A DNA stretch of 64,000 bases. It comes from CAYWPG01 sp964460035. Lineage in GTDB: Bacteria > Pseudomonadota > Gammaproteobacteria > Nitrococcales > AK92. Position 1 is the stretch's first letter. Every line of letters starts with the position of its first letter. The position numbers and the translations under genes were made by a program. Location: NCBI GenBank assembly GCA_964460035.1, contig CAYWPG010000001.1, positions 229,568 to 293,567 on the forward strand. The letters are read 5' to 3'. This document shows, piece after piece, positions 24,301 to 33,803 of this stretch. Under the pieces are notes generated by a model. The model was given only the letters and a program-made list of their open reading frames with translations, was not told the origin of the DNA and did no database searches.

Positions 24301-25215
24301 GCTAGAGCCCGTGCGAAAATACCCTATGATCGCAAAGTTCCGCTGCTTATGCGTCAGGGCGGCATCAATTTGCGCCGTTAGGAGCCGGGCCGAAGGTATC
24401 CGGCTATAGTTGAGGATTAAGGCGGTGCCAATTTCTGTTGCGGGAGCGGAGGATGCTAACCGCAGAGCCACCGGTGTAGTGCGCAGCTGGCTGGGAGTTC
24501 AGCGAGCCGTCGCCGGCCGGGGCAGTCCAGCCGAATTGGGACCACTCGATCCAAGTGTTTTTATAAGAACAGAATGATTATATGAATCAATGACTTGTGT
24601 TGGAATGATGGCGCCTGGTGTATCCGCTTCGCGACGGCAGCCAGACGGACACGCTGTACCCGCTGACGATGTTCATCACTGAACAGGCGGCACAGGAAAG
24701 TGCCGGCGCAATGTCCGACTCCAGTTGGTGTGTCGAAGCGCTAACGCCTTTCATATCCGGCGCTGTTTGCTGCCACGGCCGTTTTGGTTCTTCGTCGGGA
24801 GAACGTGTGTCCAGCCTAGGCTAGGGAAGCGCGTTTGACTCGCAGCGATGGAGTTTCGAAAGCAATGTGCGCCATGGACATGCCAGACCTCTGGGGATGG
24901 GCGGCTCATAACCGCGCCGGTGTGCATGCGGGTAACCGCGCTTTGCGAATGCCGACCGCCGCGCACGTTATCAAGAGCACGGAAGAAGATCATGGACAGA
25001 GCACATAAGGCCACCTCGTATCGGCGTCTTCCTCTTACTCGAATCGAAGTGCTGCGCCGCTTTTCAGCGCAGCTCCGGTTCGGGCTTGAGCGGTCGAGTG
25101 CGGCTCTTAGCTTGCGTGCGAGCCGGGTCGACTGCTTCCGGCTGGACGCGGGCGCTAGCTGTCCGAGCCCCGATCCAGCACCGCTGCCGCTGGGCATAAG
25201 GGAGCCTGCACGGTT
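24301..25215. other. Long divergent intergenic region, no supported gene
   Basis: About 915 bases between truC and the BTAD regulator. Short frames on both strands lack ribosome-binding sites and domains. An AT-rich island at 24555-24600 stands out, with an inverted repeat TGATTatatgAATCA at 24575-24589 and the motif AATCAATGACTTGT at 24585-24598, shared with the region upstream of the CoA-transferase. This island could be the control region of the regulator gene despite lying about 600 bases away. Confidence 0.45.
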
Positions 25216-28200
25216 GTGGATGAAACATTGATCCGCCGAGTCGCCGCCACTTTACCGAAGTACGCAGCTCCTCATTCGCCGTATTGGATCGCCCGGCCAC
25301 GGCTGTTCGCCCGCCTCGATGAACTGTCCGCTATGCCGGTGATATGGTTTGCGGCTGCCGCCGGTTGCGGGAAAACTGTGCTGGCGGCCAGCTATCTTGC
25401 CGCACGCAAGCGGCCGGTGCTCTGGTACCGCATCGACGAGCGCGATGCCGATCCCGGCGTCTTCTTTCACTCGCTGCGCGAAGCCGCCCAATACTGCGAT
25501 CTTGGTGGTGCCGACGAGCTGCCGCCGCTAACCGGCGAGTACAGTGGCGGGGAAACGGCTTACGCCCGCAATTTCATTGAGAGCTTATTCAAAGGGGCGC
25601 CCGCGGGCTTAGCCTTGGTGCTGGACGATTTTCAGCAACTGCCGGAGGCATCGCCGCTGCATCGATTGCTGCCGGCGATTCTGGAGAGCGTGCCGTCAAC
25701 CCATAACCTATTCGTGCTCAGCCGGCACCAGTCGCCGGCTAGGCTGGCGCGCCTGCGGGCAAACCGGCAACTGGGACTGCTTGGCGAGGCAGAACTGCGT
25801 CTGACCCAGAATGAAGCCAAAGCCTTGGCAGCCGCGTGGCCAGGCAATGCCTGGCCGCCGGAAGCGGCGAAAACGCTGCACGAACGCTTGCAAGGCTGGG
25901 CTGCGGGCATGGTAATGACGCTCGAGTATCTGAGCCGGAACGCCGGCTCCAACTTGCCGACAGCAGCCGAAGGGAGCGTTATCTTCGATTACTTTGCGAC
26001 CGAACTGCTGGCCGGTCTGGATGCGCAGACGCGTACCTTGCTGTGGGTTACCGCGCTGCTGCCTCAGTTCGATACGCAGCTGGCGCAAGGGTTGAGCGGC
26101 AACGCCGAGGCAGAGGCCATTCTGCGTGGGCTGCTGCGCCGCAACTATTTCATTTATCAGGAAGGCGACAGCTTTCGTTATCATCCGCTATTCCGCGACT
26201 TTCTATTGCGTGCGGCGCGTCTGGAATGGTCCGCCGAACAGCTGCGGCGACTACAAGCCCAAGCGGCTGACCTGCTGCTGCAGCGGCGCGAGCCTGACCT
26301 GGCTTTGCCACTGCTACGGGCTGCCGGCGAGTGGCAGCGGTATGGGGCTGTACTGCTGGAGTTGGCGCCGACGATGATGGCCCAGGGGCGTCATAGCGAA
26401 TTGGCCAAGCAGCTGCTTGCCCTCCCTGAGAACCTGCGCCAGGAATCGCCTTGGCTGGATTTCTGGTTGGCTGCCGCTTTGCTGCCGAGCGACCGCCCCG
26501 CGAGTTATGAGGCGTTTTCCGCGGTCTACCATCGTTTTCGCACCGAGCATAATCGGCAGGGTGCGTTGCTGGCTTGGCTGGGAGCGGTAGATGCGGTCAT
26601 CCTGTCGCTCAGCGATGCATGGCGCTTAGATATCTGGCTGGAGCACCATGAGCAGCTGGCCGCCGACAACTGGCTGCCATCGGAGGATCATCCTACGAGC
26701 GGCCAGCTGACCGCGCGGCTGCTGATCATCAGCCTTTTGCGCCGACCCGACCACCCGGGGCTGAGTCGCTGGCGCCTGGATGCCTACAAGCTGCTGCCGC
26801 AACTGGCCGACCTCAACCAGCGCAGCTTGGTCGCCTTCTATCTCATGCTTGACTGCATCAGCCGCGGCCGCCTTGATGAGGCAGCGAGCCTGATGGCGGG
26901 CATGACGCCCTCGGATGGGCTCTTGCCGCCGCTGGCGGCAATCGCCTCTCGTGCCGGCCATACGTGGTTGGCTGCGGTGAGCGGGCAGCACGAGGAATGC
27001 ATAGCGAGCTGCCGCGAGGCCCTGGCCGCGGCCGATCATGCGGGCATCAGCATCTGGTCCGTGGTGTTACTGATGCACGGTCTTGGCAGCTCTTTGATCC
27101 AGGGCGACATTGCCATGGCTGAGCGGCTGGCGGCCGAGGCCAGAGAACGGCTTGCGGTCGGTTCCCAGATGGATCAGGCCTATTATCACAATGAGCTGGC
27201 CTGGCTTTGCCTGGTGCAGGGCGATCCGGTACGCGCCCTGGACTATCAGCGCGTAGCGCTTCGTCTCACTGAGGACTTCGGGGCCGTCTACTCGCTAGGC
27301 GAAGTCTATTTCGGCATGGCACAGATCCAGCATGAGCTTGGCGACCAGGACGAAGCCAGCAAGTATCTCGCCAAGGCCCGCGAGATTGGCCGTCGCGCCG
27401 GCAGCTGGAGCCTGGAGTTTCGGGTGGGGTTGGTCGCTGCCCATTGGGCCTGGTGCGCTGGGCAGGATGCGCACTGCGTAGATCTCCTCCGGACGGTGTT
27501 CAAGAAAGCCCGACGCAATGGAATCCTGGCGTTCGATTGGTGGCGACGCGATGTAATCGCCCGGCTTTGCGCCATTGCGCTGACACACGACATAGAACGC
27601 GAACTGGTGCTGGCAATGATTCGTCGTTTTCAGCTGTCGCCGCCCAGCGATGTCGATGTCAGCCAATGGCCTTGGCCGGTACGGATTCGAACTCTGGGAC
27701 GCTTCGAGCTGGAAGTTGCGGGGAAACCAGTCGTGCTGTCCGGCAACCGCTACCGTCGCCCCTGCGATCTGTTGAAGCTGCTGCTCGCTTCCGCTCCGAA
27801 CGGCGCCGCCGAGATCGCGCTGGCAGAAACGCTGTGGCCTGACTTGGATGGTGACGCTGCCATCCGCAACCTGCGCACCAACCTGCACCGGCTGCGTCGG
27901 CTGCTCGGCAACGAGGCGGCTGTCCAAGCGGCACAAGGACGATTGTCTATCAATCCCGCGATCTGCTGGACCGATGCGGCCGAGTTGATGCGGCTGTTGG
28001 ACAGTCTTCCCTCCTGCCCGCAGGCGCAGCTTGGTCATATGGTAGAGCGCCTGTTAGCGCTTGGTTTCGAGCCTTTTCTCCCGGATGAGGAAGGCGCCGC
28101 CATCATGCACTACCGCGTGGTCCTGCAACGCAGGGTTTCGGTAGCCTTGGCTTCCACCGTCGACCGGCTACGCCAGTCGGGCAACCACCGGCTAGCGGAA

Positions 28201-28266
28201 GAACTGGCTGCACGTGGTGCTGCTTTGATATCTGCCGAGGCAGCGGGCCCCGGTTCTCTGCAATAA
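25216..28266 (+). CDS. Large ATPase transcriptional activator with C-terminal BTAD/OmpR-like domain (MalT-like N-terminus)
   Basis: A 1016-residue protein. A STAND-type NTPase module begins with Walker A AAAGCGKTV (Lys53) and a Walker B-like LALVLDDFQQL. The middle is a long helical repeat region, TPR-like, as in MalT and LuxR-family LAL regulators. Residues about 820-990 contain RIRTLGRFELEVAGKPV and LRTNLHRLRRLLG, the SARP/BTAD type of winged helix, in place of the LuxR HTH of MalT. Start is GTG at 25216 with GGAG 11 bases upstream. It stands directly upstream of a lipoprotein and a secreted beta-helix gene that it may control. Confidence 0.88.
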   Translation: MDETLIRRVAATLPKYAAPHSPYWIARPRLFARLDELSAMPVIWFAAAAGCGKTVLAASYLAARKRPVLWYRIDERDADPGVFFHSLREAAQYCDLGGADELPPLTGEYSGGETAYARNFIESLFKGAPAGLALVLDDFQQLPEASPLHRLLPAILESVPSTHNLFVLSRHQSPARLARLRANRQLGLLGEAELRLTQNEAKALAAAWPGNAWPPEAAKTLHERLQGWAAGMVMTLEYLSRNAGSNLPTAAEGSVIFDYFATELLAGLDAQTRTLLWVTALLPQFDTQLAQGLSGNAEAEAILRGLLRRNYFIYQEGDSFRYHPLFRDFLLRAARLEWSAEQLRRLQAQAADLLLQRREPDLALPLLRAAGEWQRYGAVLLELAPTMMAQGRHSELAKQLLALPENLRQESPWLDFWLAAALLPSDRPASYEAFSAVYHRFRTEHNRQGALLAWLGAVDAVILSLSDAWRLDIWLEHHEQLAADNWLPSEDHPTSGQLTARLLIISLLRRPDHPGLSRWRLDAYKLLPQLADLNQRSLVAFYLMLDCISRGRLDEAASLMAGMTPSDGLLPPLAAIASRAGHTWLAAVSGQHEECIASCREALAAADHAGISIWSVVLLMHGLGSSLIQGDIAMAERLAAEARERLAVGSQMDQAYYHNELAWLCLVQGDPVRALDYQRVALRLTEDFGAVYSLGEVYFGMAQIQHELGDQDEASKYLAKAREIGRRAGSWSLEFRVGLVAAHWAWCAGQDAHCVDLLRTVFKKARRNGILAFDWWRRDVIARLCAIALTHDIERELVLAMIRRFQLSPPSDVDVSQWPWPVRIRTLGRFELEVAGKPVVLSGNRYRRPCDLLKLLLASAPNGAAEIALAETLWPDLDGDAAIRNLRTNLHRLRRLLGNEAAVQAAQGRLSINPAICWTDAAELMRLLDSLPSCPQAQLGHMVERLLALGFEPFLPDEEGAAIMHYRVVLQRRVSVALASTVDRLRQSGNHRLAEELAARGAALISAEAAGPGSLQ

Positions 28267-28588
28267 ACAGCAGTGCCTCACAGTTACTGCAAGGCTCGTT
28301 AGCGGGCCGCACGCCCAAATTCCCCATAAGCGCATTGCACCACGATCCGCAACCGGCCCTGTTGCCTCGGGCAACCACTGACGCAACATGTCTCAGCGCT
28401 CTCATCACCCTGCCAGGTCTGTTGCGGTGAAATCCCTGTGAAATCGCCGCGCCTTACTCTCCGGCGGTGCCATCGTTCTGGGCATGAATCACCTGGGAGA
28501 ACAAACAGATGCACAGTAACAGCGTGCTCGCAGCATGGCCGCTGCTTGCCGGACGGTATGGGGACAACAAGCTTCGGGAGCGTCGCCG
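28267..28588. other. Intergenic region with an 8-bp direct repeat
   Basis: About 320 bases between the regulator stop and the lipoprotein start, presumably with the lipoprotein promoter. GTGAAATC occurs twice in direct orientation at 28427-28434 and 28438-28445, exactly 11 bases apart. No gene is supported here. Confidence 0.45.
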
Positions 28589-28972
28589 ATGCTGAAACGA
28601 CTAGCGAACCCGCGGATAAGAATATTCGGCGGAGGCCATGCGTATGGTGTCAGCCGCCGAACAGTGGCGGCAGTCCTTCTTATCTTCGCTTTGACGGCCT
28701 GTAGCGGCGGCTCAGGTTCCGGCTCAAACCCACCGCCCAGTGACAACCCGCCTGGCAGTGGTGGGAATCCAGGCGGCTCTCCTCCTGGCGGCAGCGACCC
28801 TGGCGATCCTCCTCCCGGTAGCGGCGGCGACCCTGAGGAGCCCCCACCTGGGAGCGGGGATGACCCTGAGGGTCCGCCGCCCGGCAGCGGGGATGGTCCC
28901 GATGATCCTCCACCCGCCACTGGAGCTGGGCAATGGGGCAGCGGCGCCTGGGGCAGTCTGCTCTGGGGCTAA
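28589..28972 (+). CDS. Proline/glycine-rich repeat lipoprotein
   Basis: A 127-residue protein with a lipoprotein signal ending LIFALTAC (lipobox LTAC), so probably diacylated on that Cys. After a Gly/Ser linker comes a disordered stretch with repeated PPPGSGG/D units separated by acidic DPEE/DPEG/GPDD spacers. The last 14 residues are GAGQWGSGAWGSLL then WG, with three Trp. The ATG at 28589 has GGGAG eight bases upstream. It may be a surface-exposed spacer or adhesin. No family recognised. The beta-helix gene follows after 56 bases, probably in one operon. Confidence 0.75.
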   Translation: MLKRLANPRIRIFGGGHAYGVSRRTVAAVLLIFALTACSGGSGSGSNPPPSDNPPGSGGNPGGSPPGGSDPGDPPPGSGGDPEEPPPGSGDDPEGPPPGSGDGPDDPPPATGAGQWGSGAWGSLLWG

Positions 28973-29028
28973 GGCGGCGCAGCTTGCGCCCTGGTTTCGA
29001 TCACCAAGCAGCTCAAGAGATCAATTCC

Positions 29029-30162
29029 ATGAAAAAACAAGCAAGATCTTTCCTTTTCGCCGTCGTTTTCATATCCGCGGGACCGGCTCTGGCCGCCGGC
29101 CTGCCGCACACCTTTACCGCCGGCACCCCGGCTATAGCGGAGGAAGTGAATGAGAACTTCCGCTATGTCGCGCCCTTGAACGTTGTCTATGTCAATGCGG
29201 TGGAGGGTGGAACAGAGCAGGATAACGGTCAGGCTTTGCTGGAAGCGCTGGATCCGGCCACTTTGGAGGCCATCAACGGCCTGCCGGCAGCCGATAACCC
29301 GTATCTGATCAAACTCGGACCCGGACGGTTCGATCTCGGCACTGCATCGGCACGGCTCGCTCCTCACGTTCATCTAGCCGGCGCGGGGAAGAATGTCTCC
29401 TGGGTGAAAAGCGACATCTCGAACTATCTAGTGGATGGAGGCACCATCACCCTCGCTAACGACACCAGCGTTAGCCAGCTGTCCCTGATCGGCGCGGCCC
29501 CCGGCACTAATACGGCAATTCTTGCCGACGGCACCAAGAGAGCCGCGGTGCGGGATGTGGTGATCAGCCTCAGCGGAGCGACCACTCAGGTTGGCATTAC
29601 CGTGGTCAACGAAGCCGATGTCGAGATTTCCGACATCAGCTTGCATCACGTGATGAGCGGCGGCCTCCACGGCGGGATAACCATCGACAAGTCCGCCGCG
29701 CGCTTGGACAACATCGCCATCGATATGCGGGGCTACGGGCAGAGAGTCATTCCCATTCAGGTCACGGACGACAGTGCCGTTCGCCTTCGCAATATCGCCA
29801 TAGAGGCTCATAACACCTCTGCAAGCGGTCTTCTGCATGGCCTTGCAGTGCGCAACTCCAATGTCAACCTGCAGAATGGCTACATCTACTTGACCGGAGC
29901 GAACACGGATCGCTACCCGTTGTGGCTCAATGGTGGGTCGCTAACGGTTAACCACTCCGCTGTGATCAATTGGCCAGGCGGTGCGGCAGAGTTTTTCATG
30001 CACATTGGGGCCCAGGGCGGCCAGGTGCGCATCGGTGCCAGTCATCTTGCGCCGCATTATTATCATTACAACAGCGGCACCAAAAATATGGACGTCAAAT
30101 GCGCTTATATCTATGAGTCGAGCTATACCCAGGTTGGGGGCTGTACGGCAGGGATCCTCTAA
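29029..30162 (+). CDS. Secreted right-handed beta-helix-like protein
   Basis: A 377-residue protein with a clear signal peptide (MKKQARSFLFAVVFISAG, cleavage near ALA-AGL). The mature N-terminus has FTAGTPAIAEEVNENF, a short motif (xFxxGTxAxAxxVNxNF) common in secreted proteins of unknown role. The remainder has the rhythm of a parallel beta-helix, with runs of strands such as VRDVVISLSG, VEISDISLHHV and VRLRNIAIEAHN. A C-terminal Cys pair may form a disulfide. There are no obvious pectate-lyase catalytic residues. Carbohydrate or surface binding is possible. Confidence 0.8.
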   Translation: MKKQARSFLFAVVFISAGPALAAGLPHTFTAGTPAIAEEVNENFRYVAPLNVVYVNAVEGGTEQDNGQALLEALDPATLEAINGLPAADNPYLIKLGPGRFDLGTASARLAPHVHLAGAGKNVSWVKSDISNYLVDGGTITLANDTSVSQLSLIGAAPGTNTAILADGTKRAAVRDVVISLSGATTQVGITVVNEADVEISDISLHHVMSGGLHGGITIDKSAARLDNIAIDMRGYGQRVIPIQVTDDSAVRLRNIAIEAHNTSASGLLHGLAVRNSNVNLQNGYIYLTGANTDRYPLWLNGGSLTVNHSAVINWPGGAAEFFMHIGAQGGQVRIGASHLAPHYYHYNSGTKNMDVKCAYIYESSYTQVGGCTAGIL

Positions 30163-30282
30163 CGAGCAGCGATCCTTATGAGAGTGCCGGTGGCGGCGGA
30201 AGTCTCAGGTCACGCCGCTGTCACCGCACTGCCGAATGTGGGAGCAGCATGCTATACAGCGACAGCGGTCACCAAGCTCCGC

Positions 30283-30483
30283 TTACTTCAGCCGGCCGCG
30301 TCCGCGCGCAACGTCTAGCACCCAGTGTCCTAGCGTTGGTTGATTCAGCATGTATTCGGTACTGCCGCAACGCGGGCATGGCCCTGGATCCGGCAAGACG
30401 TCGGACTGGGGCTGAAGAAATGCCTCGCTATAACCGCAGCGCTGGCAGCGGATGCCGAGCGGCAAACGGAGTGGTATCGGCAC
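30283..30483 (-). CDS. Small zinc-ribbon-like protein (66 residues)
   Basis: Starts at GTG (30481-30483) with a strong GGAGGAG eight bases upstream, which supports translation. Two Cys pairs, CQRC and CPRC, about 23 residues apart, form a likely rubredoxin/zinc-ribbon knuckle. The C-terminal GHWVLDVARGRGRLK is basic. It is downstream of the NERD-helicase gene on the same strand, with 145 bases between. No named family recognised. Confidence 0.65.
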   Translation of the reverse strand: MPIPLRLPLGIRCQRCGYSEAFLQPQSDVLPDPGPCPRCGSTEYMLNQPTLGHWVLDVARGRGRLK

Positions 30484-30628
30484 GTCTGATTCTCCTCCGT
30501 GGTTGACAGCAGCAATACTAATGGGCTGTTGCGACCGGCGCCGTCGCAGCGGGATCGGGCAGCATCCTGCGACGGGGGACGCCGCGTGACCGGTGGCGTA
30601 TGCCCAGGGCGTAGCGTATCGCCTCTGC

Positions 30629-32284
30629 TCAAGCCAAACGCACGAAGCGTTCGCTGTAAGGGTTGGCGGCGTTCACTAGCAGCTCCAGCCGTACCGTAGC
30701 ACGGGTCATGCCGACGAAAAGCACCCGCAGGTCGTGCTCGTGCGTTGCCGGACGCGGGTCCGCGTCCACCAGCACCACCGCCGGCGCTTGCTGGCCTTTG
30801 TATCGGTAAACGCTGTCGAAACCGAGACGGCCGTCCGTGAACACCTGCCGACCGGCGGTATCGTATTGTCCGGTAAAACGCCGCAGAGGCAGGCCGGCCA
30901 GTTCGGTTATGCTGCTCAGCACCGAGCTTTGCACGCCGCGGCAGGTCAGAACGATGATGTCCTCGGGCGCAAAGCCACGCTGCAGCAGTTCTTGAACCGT
31001 CCGCTCAGCCAGCCGGATCTGCTCCTGTGCGCTATCCCAGCAACGCACGCCAACCCCTAGGCCAGGTGTATCGTTGGCAGCGATGAACGATTGCGGCAGC
31101 GTGGCCTGGATGAAGCGGGCGATGGAGTAGGGTGTGCGGTAGTTCTCGCGGGCGTGATAGGTCACCATGCCTTCCAGCTGCAGTCCGCCGCCGCGCAGGT
31201 TCTGCGCCGGGTCTTCCAGCCACAGCAGATCGCCGCCCTCACGTTGAAACAGGCCGAGCAGCTCGCCCCACTCGGGGTCGAAATCCTGCCCTTCATCGAC
31301 GATTACCGCGTCGAATTGCCACTGCTCGGGAATCTTGCTAGCCAGTAGCAATTCTTCCAGCGTTTTCCAGAAACCAGGTTTGCGGTACGCCTCGGAGTTG
31401 AAATCGACTTTATGGCCGAGGCTCTCGGCAAAACGGTGGCAGAGGCCGTACCAAGTCTCCACTAGTCCGCCCGGCTGGACCACGGTGTCGAAGCTGTCTT
31501 TCAGCGGACGGTTGAAGCAGATCAGCAGCGGCCGTTTACCGGCCGCCAGCGTGCGGTCGAAGTAGTGACGGGCAAGTTGCGACTTGCCCGAGCCGGCGGC
31601 ACCGCACACCCGCAGCCGAAACGGCTGCATCTCGAGATTGTCGATCAGTCGCAGCAAACCGCCGCTCAGGCGCGTGAAACTGCGTTCCTGGGCGCTGCGA
31701 TAAGCATGTACGTCCGGCACCAGTTCAAAGGTCTGGGAGAAAAAACCCAGGACTTGCTCCTGGCGGGCTCGCTGCGATGCCGCTCCGGGCCCAAGCAGCG
31801 CCTGCAGTCGTGCCACCAGACCGTCCCGCGCTGCGGCGTCGACGATGCGGGAACGCTCCAGGGCCGTGCTACTGAACCGGGCGAGCCGATGATCAGGACA
31901 ATAGACTAGGTAGTCCAGCGCCAGCGCCGATTCGCGTGGATGTTGAAATTGCCACTTGGTCCGGATGGCGTCTAACGAACGGTGCAGCTGCATGGCAACA
32001 TCGGTCTGCCGGTCGCCATAGTCCTTGATCAGAGCGGCCTCGCTCTCTTGTAGCGTGCCGTTCTTCTGTTCAATGACGACCACATCGCCACTCCGATTGA
32101 CCACTACGAAGTCGATCTCTCCAAAAACGCTGTGGCGCTGGTAGCCGCGCGACCAATGCACGCTGTGAAAGACCGTGTAGTCGTCCGGCAGTGAACGCCG
32201 CAACAGCTCCAGCGTCGCCAGTTCATGCCGGTGGGCATTCCCCAGCGCCAGTGGGGTGAGATCATTGGGGATGATACGGGCCAT
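30629..32284 (-). CDS. NERD-domain superfamily 1 helicase/ATPase
   Basis: A 551-residue protein. The N-terminal NERD nuclease-like domain has GEIDF (Asp58) and VIEQK (Glu73, Lys75), the PD-(D/E)xK arrangement. Then come a Walker A GAAGSGKS at 228-235, a Walker B-like VIVDEGQDF, and a UvrD-type C-terminal part with YKGQQAPAVVLVDAD and VLFVGMTRA. It may process or degrade nucleic acid. Similar NERD-UvrD proteins occur in accessory and defence loci, but a defence role here is only contextual. I start at MARIIPNDL because GGAG lies nine bases upstream. Confidence 0.88.
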   Translation of the reverse strand: MARIIPNDLTPLALGNAHRHELATLELLRRSLPDDYTVFHSVHWSRGYQRHSVFGEIDFVVVNRSGDVVVIEQKNGTLQESEAALIKDYGDRQTDVAMQLHRSLDAIRTKWQFQHPRESALALDYLVYCPDHRLARFSSTALERSRIVDAAARDGLVARLQALLGPGAASQRARQEQVLGFFSQTFELVPDVHAYRSAQERSFTRLSGGLLRLIDNLEMQPFRLRVCGAAGSGKSQLARHYFDRTLAAGKRPLLICFNRPLKDSFDTVVQPGGLVETWYGLCHRFAESLGHKVDFNSEAYRKPGFWKTLEELLLASKIPEQWQFDAVIVDEGQDFDPEWGELLGLFQREGGDLLWLEDPAQNLRGGGLQLEGMVTYHARENYRTPYSIARFIQATLPQSFIAANDTPGLGVGVRCWDSAQEQIRLAERTVQELLQRGFAPEDIIVLTCRGVQSSVLSSITELAGLPLRRFTGQYDTAGRQVFTDGRLGFDSVYRYKGQQAPAVVLVDADPRPATHEHDLRVLFVGMTRATVRLELLVNAANPYSERFVRLA

Positions 32285-33803
32285 GGTAGGACACTCCGGC
32301 GTGTTCAAAACCTACGGCAGCACCAACTGGTGCCCCACGTATGTCTCCTGCTGCGAGTAAAATGCGCTAAGCAGTAAACCATCGATAACTCCTGTAGCCC
32401 TCCTCAACGCGCCGCCTTAAGTCTCGTCTCGGCGTGGGATTCACTAGGTCACGTCCGAAAGCTATGGCGTTCCGCTCAACATTCGTGGCTATTGCGGAGG
32501 ACTCTGGGGCAACCCGATTAGTCCGGAACCATGGTTTCGCGGTACCGTCTGGAAGACGCTGGCCAGAGCACGAGCGGTGGCGGAGGTCACTGCGGCCCGC
32601 TGGAAGCGGCAGGGACGTCGTAGTGATTAGGGCGGTCCCTTGTCGCGTTGTCTCAGAGCGAACTCCAATTGGCTTGCTGCGTGCGTTCTGATTCCAGGAC
32701 GTAAAGGCCCAGTTAGGTTGCTGCTTCCTCCAGCGGCAGAAAAGCAAGGGGATCGGGTTCTGCTTTACGACGGTTGCGCGAGAAGTAGCTGTCGGCGTGT
32801 CCCTTGATTTTGAGCATTCACCGGGCAGCTCAGAGGCGCTTGGAGGCTGCCTCATCGGGCAGGGCCAGGGAGTTGGCAATAGGTAACGGTAAAGGGACTT
32901 AAGGGCAGGGACTGCCGGAATCACGCCTGCAAGTGCGTCAGGCAATACCCGCAACAGCAGCGTTTCAAGTAGGTAAAGAAGACGGGCGAACACAGACGCC
33001 GTAAGCAGATACTCGGAGCCGCCATAAGCGTAACGCCAAGCTTCGGAGTGGGGGCGACTGGTGTTGCGGGGCGGCCGGTCCCGCAGCTTGCCTTTAACTA
33101 CCCTAGTCAGCATGTCCGATTTCTATTCGCTACTGCCGGGGCAAGGACTTCGCTTGCCACACAACCTGTTTTTCCTAAGCTATCCAAGCAGTTGACGGTG
33201 TGTTGCGTCTGGAAGGATTCATATAAGCTTTACGTCGAGCGGAGCGGGTCATGCAGCCTGGAAAACGGGTGGCAACATTGGTCTTGATGTAACGCCAGGC
33301 TGCTGTCTTGGAGGTATTGCTGCGGGCGAGACAGGTAACAACAACCCGCGAGGCGGTGCCGGCTAGAGCGTTGTAGGTGGATACTGCAGCGTCGGGGAAG
33401 GGACAATCTCTCCAAAACCGCAGCAAATTCCCATTTCCGACACCGCCGCCTTCGTAGATCGAATCGGTGATGTGGCTGACAATGGCGCCTAGCATGCGTA
33501 TCTCTCCCCCTCCCCTTGAGAAAAGCCGCTTACCAAGCCCTGATCTACCGTCCGCGACCCTACTGGCAGTAAAGTCGGTTGTCAGAGCGCCGAGTGCGGC
33601 AGAGTTGGCGTCGGCGCTACCAGTATGCCCGCCTATTGCGGCAATCCATGACGCAACCGCATCGTGTCATTGTTCATATCGGCCGCAGTCACTGAAAATT
33701 CAGTTGCTTGCATTGGCGCGATGGCGGCATCCTGGGAGGGAGCATCTGTCCACGCTCGGCCGCTCGGTAGGTGGCGAAACCAGCGTCGTGGGTATCCCCT
33801 CGC
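32285..33803. other. 1.5-kb stretch without a confident gene between NERD-helicase and WYL regulator
   Basis: Only weak frames are present. A 248-codon minus-strand frame (32367-33113) has one plausible segment (GGSEYLLTASVFARLLYLLE), then turns into low-quality sequence. A frame change near 32890 would continue it as PIANSLALPDEAASKRL and stop, and a short ORF MLKIKGHADSYFSRNRRKAE follows on the same strand. This looks like one or two decayed genes. The separate small ORF at 33175-33495 is listed on its own. No terminal inverted repeats or transposase seen. Confidence 0.4.
33175..33495 (-). CDS. Small ORF with a good ribosome-binding site, uncertain
   Basis: A 106-codon frame whose ATG (33493-33495) is preceded by GGGGGAGAG at a normal distance. 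The N-terminal 75 residues look protein-like (MLGAIVSHITDSIYEGGGVG, then FWRDCPFPDAAV), with two Cys. The last 30 residues are Arg/Ser-rich and shadow-like, so the gene may be truncated or frameshifted. No family recognised. It lies in a stretch otherwise devoid of genes. Confidence 0.3.
   Translation of the reverse strand: MLGAIVSHITDSIYEGGGVGNGNLLRFWRDCPFPDAAVSTYNALAGTASRVVVTCLARSNTSKTAAWRYIKTNVATRFPGCMTRSARRKAYMNPSRRNTPSTAWIA

Noticed and set aside
32367..33113. 248-codon minus-strand frame as an intact gene
   Set aside because: Only a short part looks protein-like; the remainder is Pro/Arg/Ser-rich. It is mentioned as a possible decayed gene instead.
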